Below, one piece after another: positions 1 to 23,864 of a DNA stretch of 64,000 bases. The stretch covers positions 3,844,001 through 3,908,000 of the forward strand of contig CM082595.2 in the NCBI GenBank assembly GCA_040954595.2, given 5' to 3'. Under the pieces are notes generated by a model. That model had not been told where the DNA came from. It ran no database searches and saw only the letters and a list, made by a program, of their open reading frames with translations. Numbering within the stretch: the first letter of the stretch is position 1; the number at the start of each line of letters is the position of its first letter. The position numbers and the translations under genes were made by a program. Origin of the DNA: Balanoglossus misakiensis (lineage: Eukaryota > Hemichordata).

Positions 1-160
1 CGTCTGTGTCACCCATTCCTTGTGAATGCAGTTTTCTGAACAGCTACAAAATGAACGGAAAATCAAAGAGCTTCAGTACAGCATAAACATTCAAAGACTT
101 CATTATTTTCACATCTATTTACGCATACTTGCCATCAAAACTAACTTAATTCTCCTTTAC

Positions 161-5557
<5,397 letters not shown>

Positions 5558-6773
5558 GACTCTGCTTCACTTCTTCTACAAACAGATGACAGGAATGTTT
5601 ACGTCCCTCTGTCACGGATATGGAAATTTGTCATTGCTTCGAAATTAACACTGAAATTAACATAGTGGAAGAAGTTGAGGTTATTTGGAAGAAAACAGCA
5701 CAAATTGTGTGAATTAATGGTAATTTCAGAGTAGCATTATATATAGCTGTGGTAACGGAGCGGTACAGCTGCGTTACCACAGCTACATTAGATAGTACAC
5801 ACGACCATGACACGACCTACATCACAACCCAGTACATACTTGACTAGTGGTAGTACCCTCCCCCTTCCCTAGATTGGCCCCTCCCCCTTTTTACGGAAAT
5901 GTACACAAAGACCCTATACAAGAACCTCTCCATATATTCTGCACCTATACCCACAAATCTTACATATTTTAATGAAAGCAGTAGTTTCAAAGCAAAACCT
6001 GATAAATTTACCTTGTCGTTTGGCAAATTTGTTCTTGATCTTCGCAGCTGCAGCAGTCACTTCCTGTTTTGGATTTTTTCGCAAAGCATTCTGGTTTATA
6101 GAGCGCCCTCTCTCAGCAGCCAATACTGTTTTAGTTGAATATCCGAATAAAAGTACTTTGAATGGCGATAACGGGGTATTGTCGTCAATTAGAATTCATC
6201 TGTGCATTTATTAATCACTACAGTGACACTGTGACTATAATAATTTGCCCGTCCTAGTACTTTCGAGACGGCAATATATTAATTTACTACTTAGGTGGCC
6301 TTTCCACTTTAAGGCTAGCCTAAGTGGTGAAAGATGGCTTCCCATCGAGTTGTTTTTTAGCATTCAGGAACGACGCCCTAAAGAAAACTCCATTTTCTTC
6401 AGGAATTCGGTCCAGATCGGACGTATTTTGTGGATGAACACGGTGAGAACATTTGGGGGAGTGTATTGGATAAATTTGACGCCGACTGCGAACCGCACAG
6501 GCAAGAAAATCCAAGTTCGTTGGGTATGGTTTTGTACTGACTTCACAGCATGAGTCCAGTTGAACTGAAACGTACAGAATTGTGTACATTCGAGTCGTCT
6601 GCCGTACAGTAGGCTGAAATCCGTCGCAGGAACTTGAACTGTCGTTTGGCACATACTTGACTCAACACCCAGACGGTCTTTTAGACTTTGTCGGAAAGGG
6701 GAGAGAGGTTTAGATTCGTCGCAAAGCGTACACAGAAATCGACACCCCCTGGAGAGAAGAACACAATCTGTCA
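5558..6773. promoter_or_regulatory. Intergenic region between divergent VPS15 and zinc finger genes
   Basis: About 1.2 kb separating two head-to-head start codons, so it must hold both 5' UTRs and promoters. No clear TATA box or coding exon was recognised. Open frames here on both strands lack family similarity and splice support. Confidence 0.6.
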
Positions 6774-7940
6774 ATGTCAGACGCCATGGCTAGCTTCCCT
6801 TACCAACCCAGCGTCTCAGAGCAACAGCAGTGTCAGTATGGCCGTCCCGGTACCGTGTCTGTCTCCACAACTCATCGGAGCAACGTGGCGTTACCGACCA
6901 CCTCGCACGACATGCAGCAGAACGCCTGGTCTTCGGCCTGCTCGTACGGGGGAGGCAAGCCGGTTCCGGGCGTCGACCCCAGCGACATCAACAGGCACCT
7001 CGCCCAGAACGCCGGTGTACCTCTGCAGTTTCCCATGCACCTCACGAAACCGACCAGCGTCGCCATCGCCACATCCCACGGCATGATCAAGGTGCCCATC
7101 CCACAGGCGACCCAGATGAGCGCGTTTCAAGTCCAGGGTTCAGTGCCCCAGCAACACGCATTCTCAGTGGAGAGGACAGACCCCAGCCAGGCGACAGAAG
7201 AACACGGCTCACACAAGTCATCTCAGGGGAAAGATCTACCTGAGCGGAAAGTAGTGCCGAACATCAAAATCGGGCAGATGCTACAAAAGGAAAAAGCTCT
7301 CGGTCGACCGCAGGAGAAGTCAGCCGCAGAGACTAATGCGAGGCCGAGTGGGGAGTATAAGTCTGACAGTAGCGGAGAAGAACTGAACAAGTCGGAAGAA
7401 AAAGGGGCTCCGAAGCTGCCGGTTGCTGAAACGTATTCCATCGCTCACCCTCTGGAAAGTAAACCCAAGAAGAAGAAGCACAAGTGGACCGGTTCCGGAG
7501 AGATGAAGACCGGCGCCTCCGCAGGGGGGAGCCACCACAAGAAGCCGAAGAAGCACGCCTGCGACGTGGTCGCGGCGGCGGCGGCCGGCCTCGAGGTCTT
7601 CATCTGCAGCTCGTGCGGCAAGCAGTTCGCCGAGGACAAACACTTGAAGCGCCACCAGCTGCTGCACAGCAACGAGCGGCAGCACAAGTGCAGCCTCTGC
7701 GGCATGGCCTTCATCCGCGCCGACCACCAGCGGCGACACGAAAAGACTCACACGGGAGAGCGCCCGTACGGCTGCAACGTCTGCAGCAAGGCCTTCACCA
7801 GAGCCAGTCACCTGAAGCGGCACAAGCGTCTGCACTCGGGGGATAAACCCTTTGAGTGCGACGAATGCGAGAAAGCATACATCGACCCGAGCCATTTAAA
7901 GCGACACAAGTTAACTCATATTCGCCTGCTGACGGACTGA
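6774..7940 (+). CDS. C2H2 zinc finger protein with four fingers, single exon
   Basis: 388-aa intronless frame. Four tandem C2H2 fingers lie at residues 276-298, 304-326, 332-354 and 360-382, joined by TGEKP-like linkers (SNERQ, TGERP, SGDKP), six residues before the stop. The N-terminal 270 residues are low-complexity (Ser, Gln, Pro, Lys) with a KKKKHK basic stretch likely serving nuclear import, and an Ala run just before finger 1. Fingers 2 and 3 read Arg at helix position -1, His at 3 and Arg at 6, and all four have His3 and Arg6; by the known C2H2 recognition code this predicts a G-rich site like those of SP/KLF proteins (inference). The first ATG is used; Met5 (GCCATGG) has the better Kozak context and may be the real start. 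No specific orthologue recognised. Confidence 0.85.
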   Translation: MSDAMASFPYQPSVSEQQQCQYGRPGTVSVSTTHRSNVALPTTSHDMQQNAWSSACSYGGGKPVPGVDPSDINRHLAQNAGVPLQFPMHLTKPTSVAIATSHGMIKVPIPQATQMSAFQVQGSVPQQHAFSVERTDPSQATEEHGSHKSSQGKDLPERKVVPNIKIGQMLQKEKALGRPQEKSAAETNARPSGEYKSDSSGEELNKSEEKGAPKLPVAETYSIAHPLESKPKKKKHKWTGSGEMKTGASAGGSHHKKPKKHACDVVAAAAAGLEVFICSSCGKQFAEDKHLKRHQLLHSNERQHKCSLCGMAFIRADHQRRHEKTHTGERPYGCNVCSKAFTRASHLKRHKRLHSGDKPFECDECEKAYIDPSHLKRHKLTHIRLLTD

Positions 7941-8730
7941 CTATCTCTGTAAAAAACGTTTATGTAAAATTCACTCCTACTTAGATTTTCCTCAAAAGAT
8001 TGTATTTTTGATCAACTCGTCATGTGTAGTGTTTTCTAATATTGAAAAACTTGACAGGATGAGTTTGCTGTCATGTGTGATATCTTTGTTTCATTTGAGA
8101 AATTTTTCTTCTGAAAACTGAAGATTGCAAAGAGCTTTGATTCTTTTCATCCAAGGCTCTATAAACAAAATCCGAGTGTTTTTTTTAAAAAAAACTTTCC
8201 TTTTAGAAGATGAAAAAGTTATACCTTATAAATTCTTAATGTCATCTGCATGTGGGTAGGTTTTCAAGGAATTTCAACGAAAATATTGTTTATGCCATTA
8301 TACAACAATAATGGATACATTCATACTCCTATCCCGAGAAACCAAAGGAAAGTGAATCTGTATATATACACATGGTGTTTTATATTTCATGTTGATCTGG
8401 CACCAGTTAGAATTTCAAGAATGTGTGCTGACAACAGAGATTTTGGTGAGGGTTACGGTATCTATCAAGAATATATTCAGTTTTTGTAGTTAATCTGTAT
8501 GTCTACAGAAAACAGAGCTGTAAGTAACTGTGCTTATCATATATACAAAAAAATTGTTTTATTTTTTTTTAATCCAGGCGATTTTTGAGCTTACTTTGGA
8601 AAGAGTAATATAGTGTTGTCTTAGTTCTTGAATGCACAGTTGTTAATTCCAAGTTGTTTAATTAGTTCTAGTGAACATTGATTATTTACACAATCTTTGT
8701 TTTCAGTTTAAAAACCTGGCAAATAAATAC
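7941..8730 (+). other. Probable 3' UTR of the zinc finger gene, with AATAAA
   Basis: AT-rich non-coding sequence after the stop, ending near an AATAAA signal at 8722-8727. No other gene seen. Confidence 0.6.
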
Positions 8731-8914
8731 TCAGTATATTCACCTATTTAAATGAAATTGTCTCATTATTTTGTTGAAGAATTATGATCCCAGGGCAGAT
8801 AATCCATTACCATACAATACACTGCCCTATTCTTGACCTTTTTCAACAACATCACACACCATAATATGCACACACAAAAATAAGACATAAGTTAAATTTC
8901 TCGCCACATCACTG

Positions 8915-10330
8915 TTTATTATGCACAAAATACAAATGACCAATACACAGTCATAACAATACAGCAAACATCACTCGTACACAAGTGTAAGTTAATGTCT
9001 GGTTCTCGGTAAACTACAGTCAAATGACCAAACTTTGAGGGGTGGGCATTTTCAAAGTAATATGTGAGCTATAGACTTGCTCCAGGGTTATGGGCTTAAT
9101 TATTTCATAATAAATACATTTCAGAAAATAGTGCGTGGTATGAACGCGTAGCGTGTGATCGCGTAAGTCGTGGAATCACGTAGGCCCATAGGTAGGCAGT
9201 AACCAAAAACAACATAGTCCTGAATTCGAAACTCAGCTCAATACTGAAACTCATTCAAAGCAAGCAAACTCATGAAAAGTAATGAGTAAAAAAATTACGA
9301 GGGCCCTAACCCTTAGGTATTGCAGCTGTGTCGGACATAGACATGGTTAGAGGTAGCTTGCAGTCCACTGATTTTAAAGCCTTAAAAATAAGACATAAAT
9401 ATAAAAATTAAAAGCAAAAGCAGTTCTAAAATCTTCACTTAAAAGTGTCTGAATCTAAATCTACACTTAAAACGGACTAATCTGGAGTGATTTTGCGTAG
9501 TTAACCAGAAATCCATTGCTATTGTACTGAAAACATTACCCTGTCCATCACAACTGTGTTCAACAGCAGACATCAACTGAACTGTAAATTTTATGTAACT
9601 TTTCAAACTATCAACAAAGGAAAGTCTGAGTGCGAAGTTTGGTGGTAGAAATGTGACCATTGATCTGAGCGTACATATGTTCTTTGAAAATTATTCATTG
9701 TGACCAATTCTGTTATTTCTTCCTTTGTAATACTACTTATAGCTGCCTAACTGATATACAACCATCACAAAACCTTTTCAAAATGATCTTCACATTCTCC
9801 ACAATTTAATTTCAGTTACCAGCTGCTATTTCAAGTTTCATAGTTAAGAAATACTTTGTTTTAAATTGTACGAGTCTTTCAACATAATAACACACTTTTT
9901 ACAAATTTTACAAACACACTATGCATTTATAAACAAAATTAAAATTAAAATCTACTTCAGAAAGAATATTTCAGGCTGATTCACTGTTAGCAAACATTTG
10001 AATTGTTTAAAAACATCCAAAATAAAAAAAAAATATCACAAAGATCAATGTGAAAAGTCACATATATATGTACAGGGAACATGGCAATAGTCATCTTGTC
10101 ATCTTGAATGGCCCTGTTGTATGTTAGTGATCTGACAAAATTTAAAAACAAACATATGATAGTGAGATGTAGGAAAAGACAAACATAATTCTTGAGTTTT
10201 CTTAAATTGTGACACTATGAGCATACTGCGAACTAAAGCAGCTGCCCCTTGGGTCTTGGATTCATCTGTCTTAATATCAAGGTCGAGTTCAAGGCCACGG
10301 GATAGCTATTCAGCATGCTCTGCTTGCCAG
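8915..10330 (-). other. LPCAT3: Probable 3' UTR of LPCAT3, with AATAAA at its end
   Basis: About 1.4 kb of AT-rich sequence without coding potential, downstream of the LPCAT3 stop. A minus-strand AATAAA (TTTATT at 8915-8920) marks a likely end, about 190 bp from the poly(A) signal of the convergent zinc finger gene. Confidence 0.55.
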
Positions 10331-13300
10331 TTATTCAGTTTTGGGCTTGTCTTCATTCTTTCCTTTATCTTCAGGTTTTTCTTTTGCTTCTGATGTTCTG
10401 TAAAGATAACACAGCAATGATCATGTCACCTGTTGGATTGACTGCCCTCGGTGTGATACAAATATTGAAAATACGGTATGGAATTTTTTAAAATTCAAGC
10501 TTAGTATTGTAACGGAATGTTATGTAACTAAATCTCACTACACTGTGAACACACTTACCCAACTTTTTCGACTTTCTTTCGTTTGCGAAATATTGGTTTG
10601 ATTACAAATGTGTAAAGCAAAGGATAGAAAATGCAGAACCAGAGATGTCCACACCAGTACACAGCAGAATAGGCCTAGAAAAAAATTACAAATTTGAAAA
10701 TATTGTCAAACATTTACGCAATATAAAAGACTATAAAGAATGTGAATATTTTAAGAATACTTTTCAGAGAGAAATTCATGTCGTCTGCAACTCACCTTGT
10801 ATGTTCTTTCCCATGTAAGCACCACGAAGCCCAGGAGGGGGTAACCTAAAAATATCAGCAGCCATAATTTACAGATGATGTAAATCGGAACTTTCAAAAT
10901 GCGGTTCTCGTAAAGTTTTGACAACCCTGTCATGTTTGCAGTGTCTATCATCTGTAAAGAAAAAAAAATAACAGAATTGTCATCTGTGAGATAATATTTG
11001 ATGTTAGATATCCTCTTCCGGTCACTAGACCTCCATTAAAAAGAAACAAATTCTATATGACCTGTTCAGGTCACCAAACAAATTAAACAAACATGTCTAG
11101 TTACCATGGCTTCTACGTTGGTGATGAAGGCTTCAAGCATGAAGCATGTATAGTAACCGACGAAAAGACCGTGCCACACTGCCAAAAATAGCAACACTGC
11201 AGACTGAGATATCAATTTGTTTCCCAGGAAACGTAACCTCTTGTAAACATATCTGAAAAAGAGACATTGAATAATTAATTTGGCAAATATTCATCCAACA
11301 CGCATGTTCAAGATATGATATTTACAAGCAGCCCTGGCCATGAGTATTAAAACAAAAAATACTTTCCCACCACATGGGAAGTTGAGAAGTGTATATTCCT
11401 TTATACTCAGATGAGAATTGACCAATTTATTTCAGAAGTACATTTTCACTCCCACAAGTTAACAACCCAAGTACCAGAACTTTCATTGTCTTTACCCGCC
11501 ATCGCTATAGAAACAAGCAGGAGCAACAACCTCAAAATCTCACTCTGTCTATGGATTTTCTTACCTGAGAACCCATTGGTTGGTGTTGATGTTGAACGAC
11601 TGAATAGTGCCCCTGAACGTTGTTGTGGTTTCGAAAGCATAAATATCAATATTCCTACAAGCATCCCACTTTGGTTTGCCATTTTTATCTCGGCCGTTGT
11701 AGGCCAGTCCACTAAGTATGCATGACCCTTCCTAGAAAAAAATAACAAGTTTAAAAAAAACATTTACAAAATATGAAATTATTATCCATTATACTGAGTA
11801 GTGGGTATTCATGTGGACTTGGACACTTCGATCTTCACCTTCAATGATGATCTCACCGGTTTCTTTGAAACATTGCCTCTTATTGGTTAGTATCTTGACT
11901 GTATTTCCCTTGAGAACACGCCATTGGTTAACAGTCTACCCCTAAACTAGAATATGAATAGAAGTAGTACTTACTGCAAACAGCCATACTGGCATGTATT
12001 TACTAATGGCCAACTGTCCCCATACGGCTAGAATGAACAGACGTTTCCAGAATGGAATACTCTGAAATCAAGAAAAAAAAAACGGGTTCTTCTTCAAAAA
12101 TGAACGCCTCTCGCTTACATACAACAAGCATTTCAGTGTCAAATAGAAAACTTTAAAGCGATCACAATTTCCACGTCATGCTAAACAATGCCATGGAATG
12201 ACAACATAGCCACTGCTTCCTGGAAAGACGTAGGGAGGATACTTACAGCAAACTCGTTGGAATACATATAGGAGTTTGGAATTAGCGGTCCCAGGACTAC
12301 CGTGATTACGCAGAAAATGAGACCCAGGATGAACTGATTGACCGCTGGACGAACACAATTCGGTAGTTCGCCTTTCTCTCCGTCCGTCAGCTCACCATTA
12401 CACATGTCAAAATATCTTCTGATAGGAAACTACACCAAAGAAATAAAGACATGACACCAATGACACATTCTCCACTTTTATAAAAATGGCAGAAACAAGG
12501 TACATTTCATTTTTTGCTTTTGGTCAGAAGGTAGGAGAGAGAAGGAGACTTTACCTGTGGGCCAGCAAAGAATCCACCAAAATAGAAAGAGTATGCTGAG
12601 ATCTCAAGGAGTGTGGGTTTCCTGTTCAAGGCTGTTTGTTTCTGATCTGCAGACAATTCTTCCTGAAAATAATTAGAAATGCACCAATTATATATAGTGT
12701 CTACCTCACATATACACACACACACACATCCACATATATCCATGCATGCATCCATCCATCCATCAATCACTAAAATATACCATATCTAAATATGTGATTA
12801 CTTACAACAGGTTTAGTGCCATCATAAACATCATACACAAGACCAATCATTCGGAGTGTCAATATACACTGAGGGGTAGTCCATATGATGTCATAGGTGT
12901 CTGTGGCCGTGTACACATACGCAGTGATCAGATAACCCTGTTGATATACAATAAGAATTATAATCATAAAGTAAGTCTGAAAATTCAGACAATATTTTTT
13001 TGTAAAAGGGTTAGATTAACACTTCAGGTTATAAGAGAGTAAAGAAATAATGGAGGATTTGAAGCATATACAATAAGACAGCTCACCACCCAGCACAGTA
13101 AATTTGTCCCCGGGAAAACATATCATAATTTCTACAAAATTCAACAGTTGGTGGATTAAAAAGAAAGCACATCATGCCACAGATCTTACCATGTTAAACA
13201 CAAACGCCAAGAAAACCGACACCGCTGTTCCGCCCACAATTGTGATGAGAGAATAATTGACAAGAATGGAGATCAGGAAATGGAACATGGTAGCACCTGC

Positions 13301-14607
13301 AATGCAAGAAAAAAGAATACTACCTGTAATTAACCATTTCACCACCATGGTTTGGTCCAAATCCACTGTTATCTAGGCAGAGTTGGACCTCTACAGGTGG
13401 AAATGGGGGTGAAAGGGTTAACTAAAGAAAGGCAATACAAGTAACAGCCATCCAGATCCGGGGGGGGGGGGGGGGGGGGGGGGATTGTTTATCTATATTA
13501 AATTACCGGTATGATCATAATTTTTCATTACTGGATAATCTGTACGTAGTAAATAATCTTTCATGCATTTCTACACAATTCAATATGTAATCCCGATTAT
13601 AAAGTTATTTTATTGGTTTATAGCGCATTAAATTCTGCTTAACTTGTTGCCTATTGTTCTTCCAAAGCGAAAAATCACAAATGAGACGTTCTTGCATAAT
13701 CATCATTTACTTACCATAGTTGAAGTAGGACAGAGAGAGTCCACATACTATGAAAAAGACGTGATGTACTGTCATAGATTTGCCATGGATAAAGTTCCTC
13801 TGAAAAATGGCTATTGGATACCCTAGAGGCAAAACAATCAAATGATAGACACACAGTTATTACTTTGGATCTACAAAGCAATGCAGACACCCAACCTTCC
13901 TGTCAATAGAGTCTCCCATGGTCACATATGGTGGTGCGAACTCCTAAGCGTGTGTGGCTGTCTGCCATTGGATCACTAACATAAATAGCAGACGTCTTCC
14001 AGTCCAATGGCTTTCCATATTAACTTATAAGTTATAATGGTGCACTAGATGAGTCTGTTATTTTCAAAACGACCTCAACCCCCCCCTCCAATTTCTTGAC
14101 GAAAATCTCAGCGTCCACAGAATAATTATCTCGGTGGAAAATGATCTATTAAAAGAACAGCTCAGCGGACAATGAGATTGAAATACGTGGAAGCTTGTGG
14201 CTCGAGTCCACAATGGTCATTGCTGAACAGACACAGTTTTACAGCGTTCTTGTAGGAGTGGAGGCTTTGGCTATCACCGCAATTCTTTCTAATGAATGAT
14301 ATTGAGTTTGTCTTATTTTTAGGGGAGAAATTCACTAAAATTCCATAGGTAACAAGTCGGTCAACGTTCAACGATCAGGTTTACATGCCCTGACCACCAA
14401 AGCAACATAACATGCCAGTCCATCCACGACAGTAAAATCGTCAAAATGTCAACTTTGGCAATGAATTATACGCTAAAAATTTCAAAATAGCTGGAAATTC
14501 TCATTACCTAACAATACTGACAGAAGAAGTCGCAGTCCGGCTTCGGCGACGCCAGTTACATTGGCTAATTTCTCGATCGGACCTTCGTAGACTGGATACA
14601 CCGCCAT
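10331..14607 (-). CDS. LPCAT3: Lysophosphatidylcholine acyltransferase 3 (MBOAT5), 12 exons
   Basis: ER membrane-bound O-acyltransferase that re-acylates lysophospholipids in the Lands cycle. Exons: 14607-14508, 13822-13715, 13296-13190, 12937-12806, 12662-12555, 12429-12247, 12061-11975, 11731-11565, 11252-11105, 10951-10796, 10674-10559, 10397-10331; 1479 nt, 492 aa, close to the human protein (about 487 aa). Diagnostic segments are YTATDTYDIIWTTPQCILTL, KWDACRNI, SFNINTNQWVLRYVYKRLRF and the MBOAT motif LAVWHG, with the presumed catalytic histidine at about residue 358. Many hydrophobic membrane helices; the C-terminus is a Lys/Glu-rich cytosolic tail (EKPEDKGKNEDKPKTE). The start codon lies in GAAGATGGCGGTG, which matches a YY1 site. 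Confidence 0.96.
13330..13421 (+). mobile_element. ~90 bp TTAA-ended inverted-repeat element, best-preserved ends
   Basis: Begins TTAACCATTTCACC and ends GGTGAAAGGGTTAA, forming terminal inverted repeats that include the TTAA. Internal ATGGTTTGGTCCAAATCC and GTTGGACCTCTA blocks are shared with five other copies in the window. Lies in LPCAT3 intron 2, antisense to the gene. Non-autonomous MITE-like element by inference. Confidence 0.75.
13460..13483 (+). repeat. Uninterrupted 24-G homopolymer
   Basis: Twenty-four consecutive G on the plus strand, in LPCAT3 intron 2 (a C run in the transcript). Confidence 0.95.
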
Positions 14608-16625
14608 CTTCGCCCCTGTAACCTTTGACCTCGAAAATCACCCAACTTCGTATCCAGCGAGCGCCGCAGAATATACCAAACTATGTAACATTGTCTTCAC
14701 TTTGTATTTTGGTTTTAAAACTGAACTTTTATCCTAAAAATGTATTTCATGTCACACCAGAAGTAAGTTATTTTTTATTCGGAAGCTAATATACGTACTT
14801 GACCTTTGAACTCTTAGCCGCAAAGCACTACAGGTAATAAAAACGAAAGAATCCATTGCTTGACATTTACGTCCCCAAGTTTTCTCTTGTTTGTATACAT
14901 ATAGAGCAACAAAAAGAGTACATGTACTTGTTAACCGATAAAGTACAGCGTGTAAACCTATAAATTGAATATCTGGCGATTTTCATCGGTTTTTCTAGTG
15001 AAACCTATTCAGTAACTCTCGATTTTATAGCGATTTTTTATTCGTTCTGGTTTGCCTAGTAGATGGCATGAGGACTTTTTTTGCAACGCGTGATTTGAAA
15101 TACAAGAGAAAATCCTTTGACGTTTGACCTGGGCGAGCTTCGTTTAGATCATTTTGGAGGACTTTTCATGAATTGCGATGTATAAGTATTCGGGTTTTTT
15201 GCGATAAAAGCACAAAGAATGATCCACCGGTCGATCCAAAGATTTCCAAAATGGCGGCACGAGCGCGTTCATTGTGTTTGGAGACGCTAACTTTTTGACT
15301 CTTTTTTCGTGCTTTCTTTGTCTTCACTCGGGGTTGTCATTTTTATTATTCGGATATTAAGATGTCATGCGATTCGGCAATAAAGTCTAATTCTTTCAAT
15401 GACGATCTGTACTCGTTGTTTTGAGAATCGAAATACCGTGGATTTAAAAAAACACGGAGGGCCCCGACGCCATCTTGATTGTTCTCAAGACCTTTCAGTC
15501 AATCTATTTATTCGGAAACGTGTTAATGTATGAAGAAAGTTTACAATTCTTTGTCAAGTTCACAGCGATTTTTCGCGCTAAATTCGGTTGTATCACCTGG
15601 AATACAAAGAGAAGTGTTAATTGTATGCCAAATGTGTAGAAACCCACGCCACCATAATCTATTTTGGGCTTCCGACTTTATCTCAAAGTAGTGGCATAAG
15701 CCACAGATCGGTGTACTAATACTAGGACAGTCTAGCCATAGGGCCTACATGTGTGTCCCAATTTCCAATGAACACGATTGGAATATAGAGGTACCACAGA
15801 TTAGATCTATTTTTGGAATAACTCCATGTAGACAAAGTGTGCAATTTTTAGCAGAATATGTACACATATAAAATTACTACACTCGTTCGCTGTAGTACTG
15901 TTCATTTTAATTTGTATATATTTTATTCAAAAGCAATTATCCCAAATAATTTCCAATCGTGTTGTTGCTTTGATATGCTATTTCAGTCCAGAGGAAAAAT
16001 CGTTTGAATTAACCACGCCACCTCCGATTTTTGCACACGGGCACACAGAACACGAAGGTTTTGTGAAGTATTTGCATGTCAGACAGACTCTGAGAAAGTG
16101 TCAGTCTGTTTTATGTGTGAATTAAAATAAGTCTCTTTTTAAAGGACAAAGACGATAGGTGCCAATGAGCTTCTTTGATTTGATCATCGATAATTGTTCC
16201 TTTACACACAGAGAGAAAGCATTCGAATATTCTAACCCAGAGTCAGTAAGAAAAGAAAATTGTCTATGACAGTGACAGTGACCAAGTAACGACATGTACG
16301 ATGCGACGCATAGCTAGAGGCTTGGACCAATTTCTAAGAAGTAAATTAAAGACGGTACAGTGATTGTAGGGAAAGGGAAAAAATCTACTTGCCATGGAAA
16401 TTGAACAGATAAATAAAAAAATAGAATAATTGTCGTCATTTATAGATAAACCCACAAAAAGTGAGTTTTCTAATTAAAAAAGCGCACGATATGGTAATTT
16501 TCGTTTCTTCGGCTACCTTGTCAAATGCGTGAAGCGGCGACCGATACACGCCTGCTTCCCACTTTCCAATTGGATCGAAATCAAATAGAACAGAAAAGCA
16601 AATTATGCAGAGCAAATAGCGTGGG
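14608..16625. promoter_or_regulatory. Intergenic region upstream of LPCAT3 and of the multicopper oxidase
   Basis: Two kb between divergent genes. It contains a YY1-like AAAATGGCGGC at 15248-15258 and a reverse-strand CAAGATGGCGTC at 15466-15477. No coding exon recognised; open frames are short and unsupported. Confidence 0.5.
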
Positions 16626-16633
16626 TATATAAA
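16626..16633 (+). promoter_or_regulatory. TATA box of the multicopper oxidase gene
   Basis: TATATAAA lies 63 bp upstream of the oxidase ATG (16696), which would place the start site near 16656-16660 and leave a short 5' UTR. A TATA-type promoter fits a regulated secreted-protein gene. Confidence 0.6.
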
Positions 16634-16695
16634 GATGTCCAACGCGATAATTTCGCCCAAAGCAACCAAAACCCAGCCTGGTGTACACCTCAGTC

Positions 16696-22745
<6,050 letters not shown>

Positions 22746-22773
22746 TTACATATACAATTCGAAAAACAACCGT

Positions 22774-22837
22774 GCCAGCTCTTTAATAGGTGAACTTTTG
22801 AAGTTCATCAATGTAGTTCACCTATAAAAGAGCTGGC
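22774..22837 (+). other. Long stem-loop in the oxidase 3' UTR
   Basis: A 22-nt arm (22774-22795, starting GCCAGCTCTTTAATAGG) is the reverse complement of 22816-22837 with a single mismatch, separated by a 20-nt loop. It begins 28 nt after the stop codon, well before the poly(A) signal. Flanking bases extend pairing by one A-U and one G-U pair. Confidence 0.85.
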
Positions 22838-22945
22838 ATTGGTACTGTCTGCCGGAAGACACCCGAACGTTACAACAGAATTGCACGAAGTGAAATTTGT
22901 TTTGTGTTTTGGTGTATGTTCATAAACCCATCGTACTATTTTTTC

Positions 22946-22951
22946 AATAAA
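22946..22951 (+). terminator. Poly(A) signal of the oxidase gene
   Basis: AATAAA about 200 nt after the stop codon, followed by a T-rich stretch. Confidence 0.7.
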
Positions 22952-23864
22952 TGTTTTGAAAACTTACCATACTGAGTTTTTGTCATTATTTTTATCGATG
23001 GAAGCTCCTAGCTTGTTTTGTTTTAGTTGGAATTAGGCCTAGTTATGCATATAGATATAAATGATGTCTTACAAAGAGAAGTAAAAAAAACCCCAGGAGT
23101 TGTCTCCCACACCCTCTCGGGCCGGCTGTGCTATCTAAATTTACCGTTTGTGTCGGAGAAGCCACAAATCGTTATCATAATTGCATTCTCTTTGTTTCAT
23201 GACAAGGATTATTTACGTGGCGCGTCATCGCTTTATGTTTATTTTTGTTTTAATGTACTGGTTATTTATGATGCAGTGCCAACTGAAACGTGTCCCACCG
23301 TCGCAGAGTATTTTGATTGGATATAGTGTTTGTACACACGAAATTACGCACATGCACTTATTATGTTCCTTGCCCTCCTTGCAAATCGACTATCAATATC
23401 ATAGACCCGTATCATTCACAAACATTGTGATCCAATTAATTATTCACGATATGATATGGCTAGGTATCAGTATCTTATGCAACTTTCACACTCGTCAATT
23501 AGTGGTGGTTAGCTAATCAGAACGTAACTAGCTACTGTGTAAATCAATTAAAATAAGTTATTTTTGACTCTTTTGTTTTTATCAAGGACATAGCCACCAC
23601 CGTGTGCAGTACGGTGACATCCACTGGGCATAAGTCAGATCAGAGTCATGTTTTTGCATGACTTCTCTATACAATGGGTTTGTCAGCCAAAAAGACCACC
23701 AGTCTGGCGAATATATTCGATATATTTTAATATTTACATTGCAGTTTATAACCCTGGAAATATTTTGTTTGATTCAAGGGAATTATAAAAATGATCGTGG
23801 TAGTCGACTCAATATTTACATGAAAACATAAAATTCTGTACACAAATGTAGAGACAAAGGCAGG
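22952..23864. other. Intergenic / K2P 3' UTR
   Basis: Space between convergent oxidase and K2P genes. No gene seen. A minus-strand AATAAA near 23237-23243 could end the K2P transcript. Confidence 0.4.

Noticed and set aside
7320-7895. 191-aa minus-strand and 120-aa plus-strand frames over the zinc finger gene
   Set aside because: Shadows of the C2H2 coding sequence with no independent similarity.
15362-15424. Short open frame ATGTCATGCGATTCGGCAA onward (20 aa)
   Set aside because: Too short to judge, with no splice sites or similarity; may be chance.
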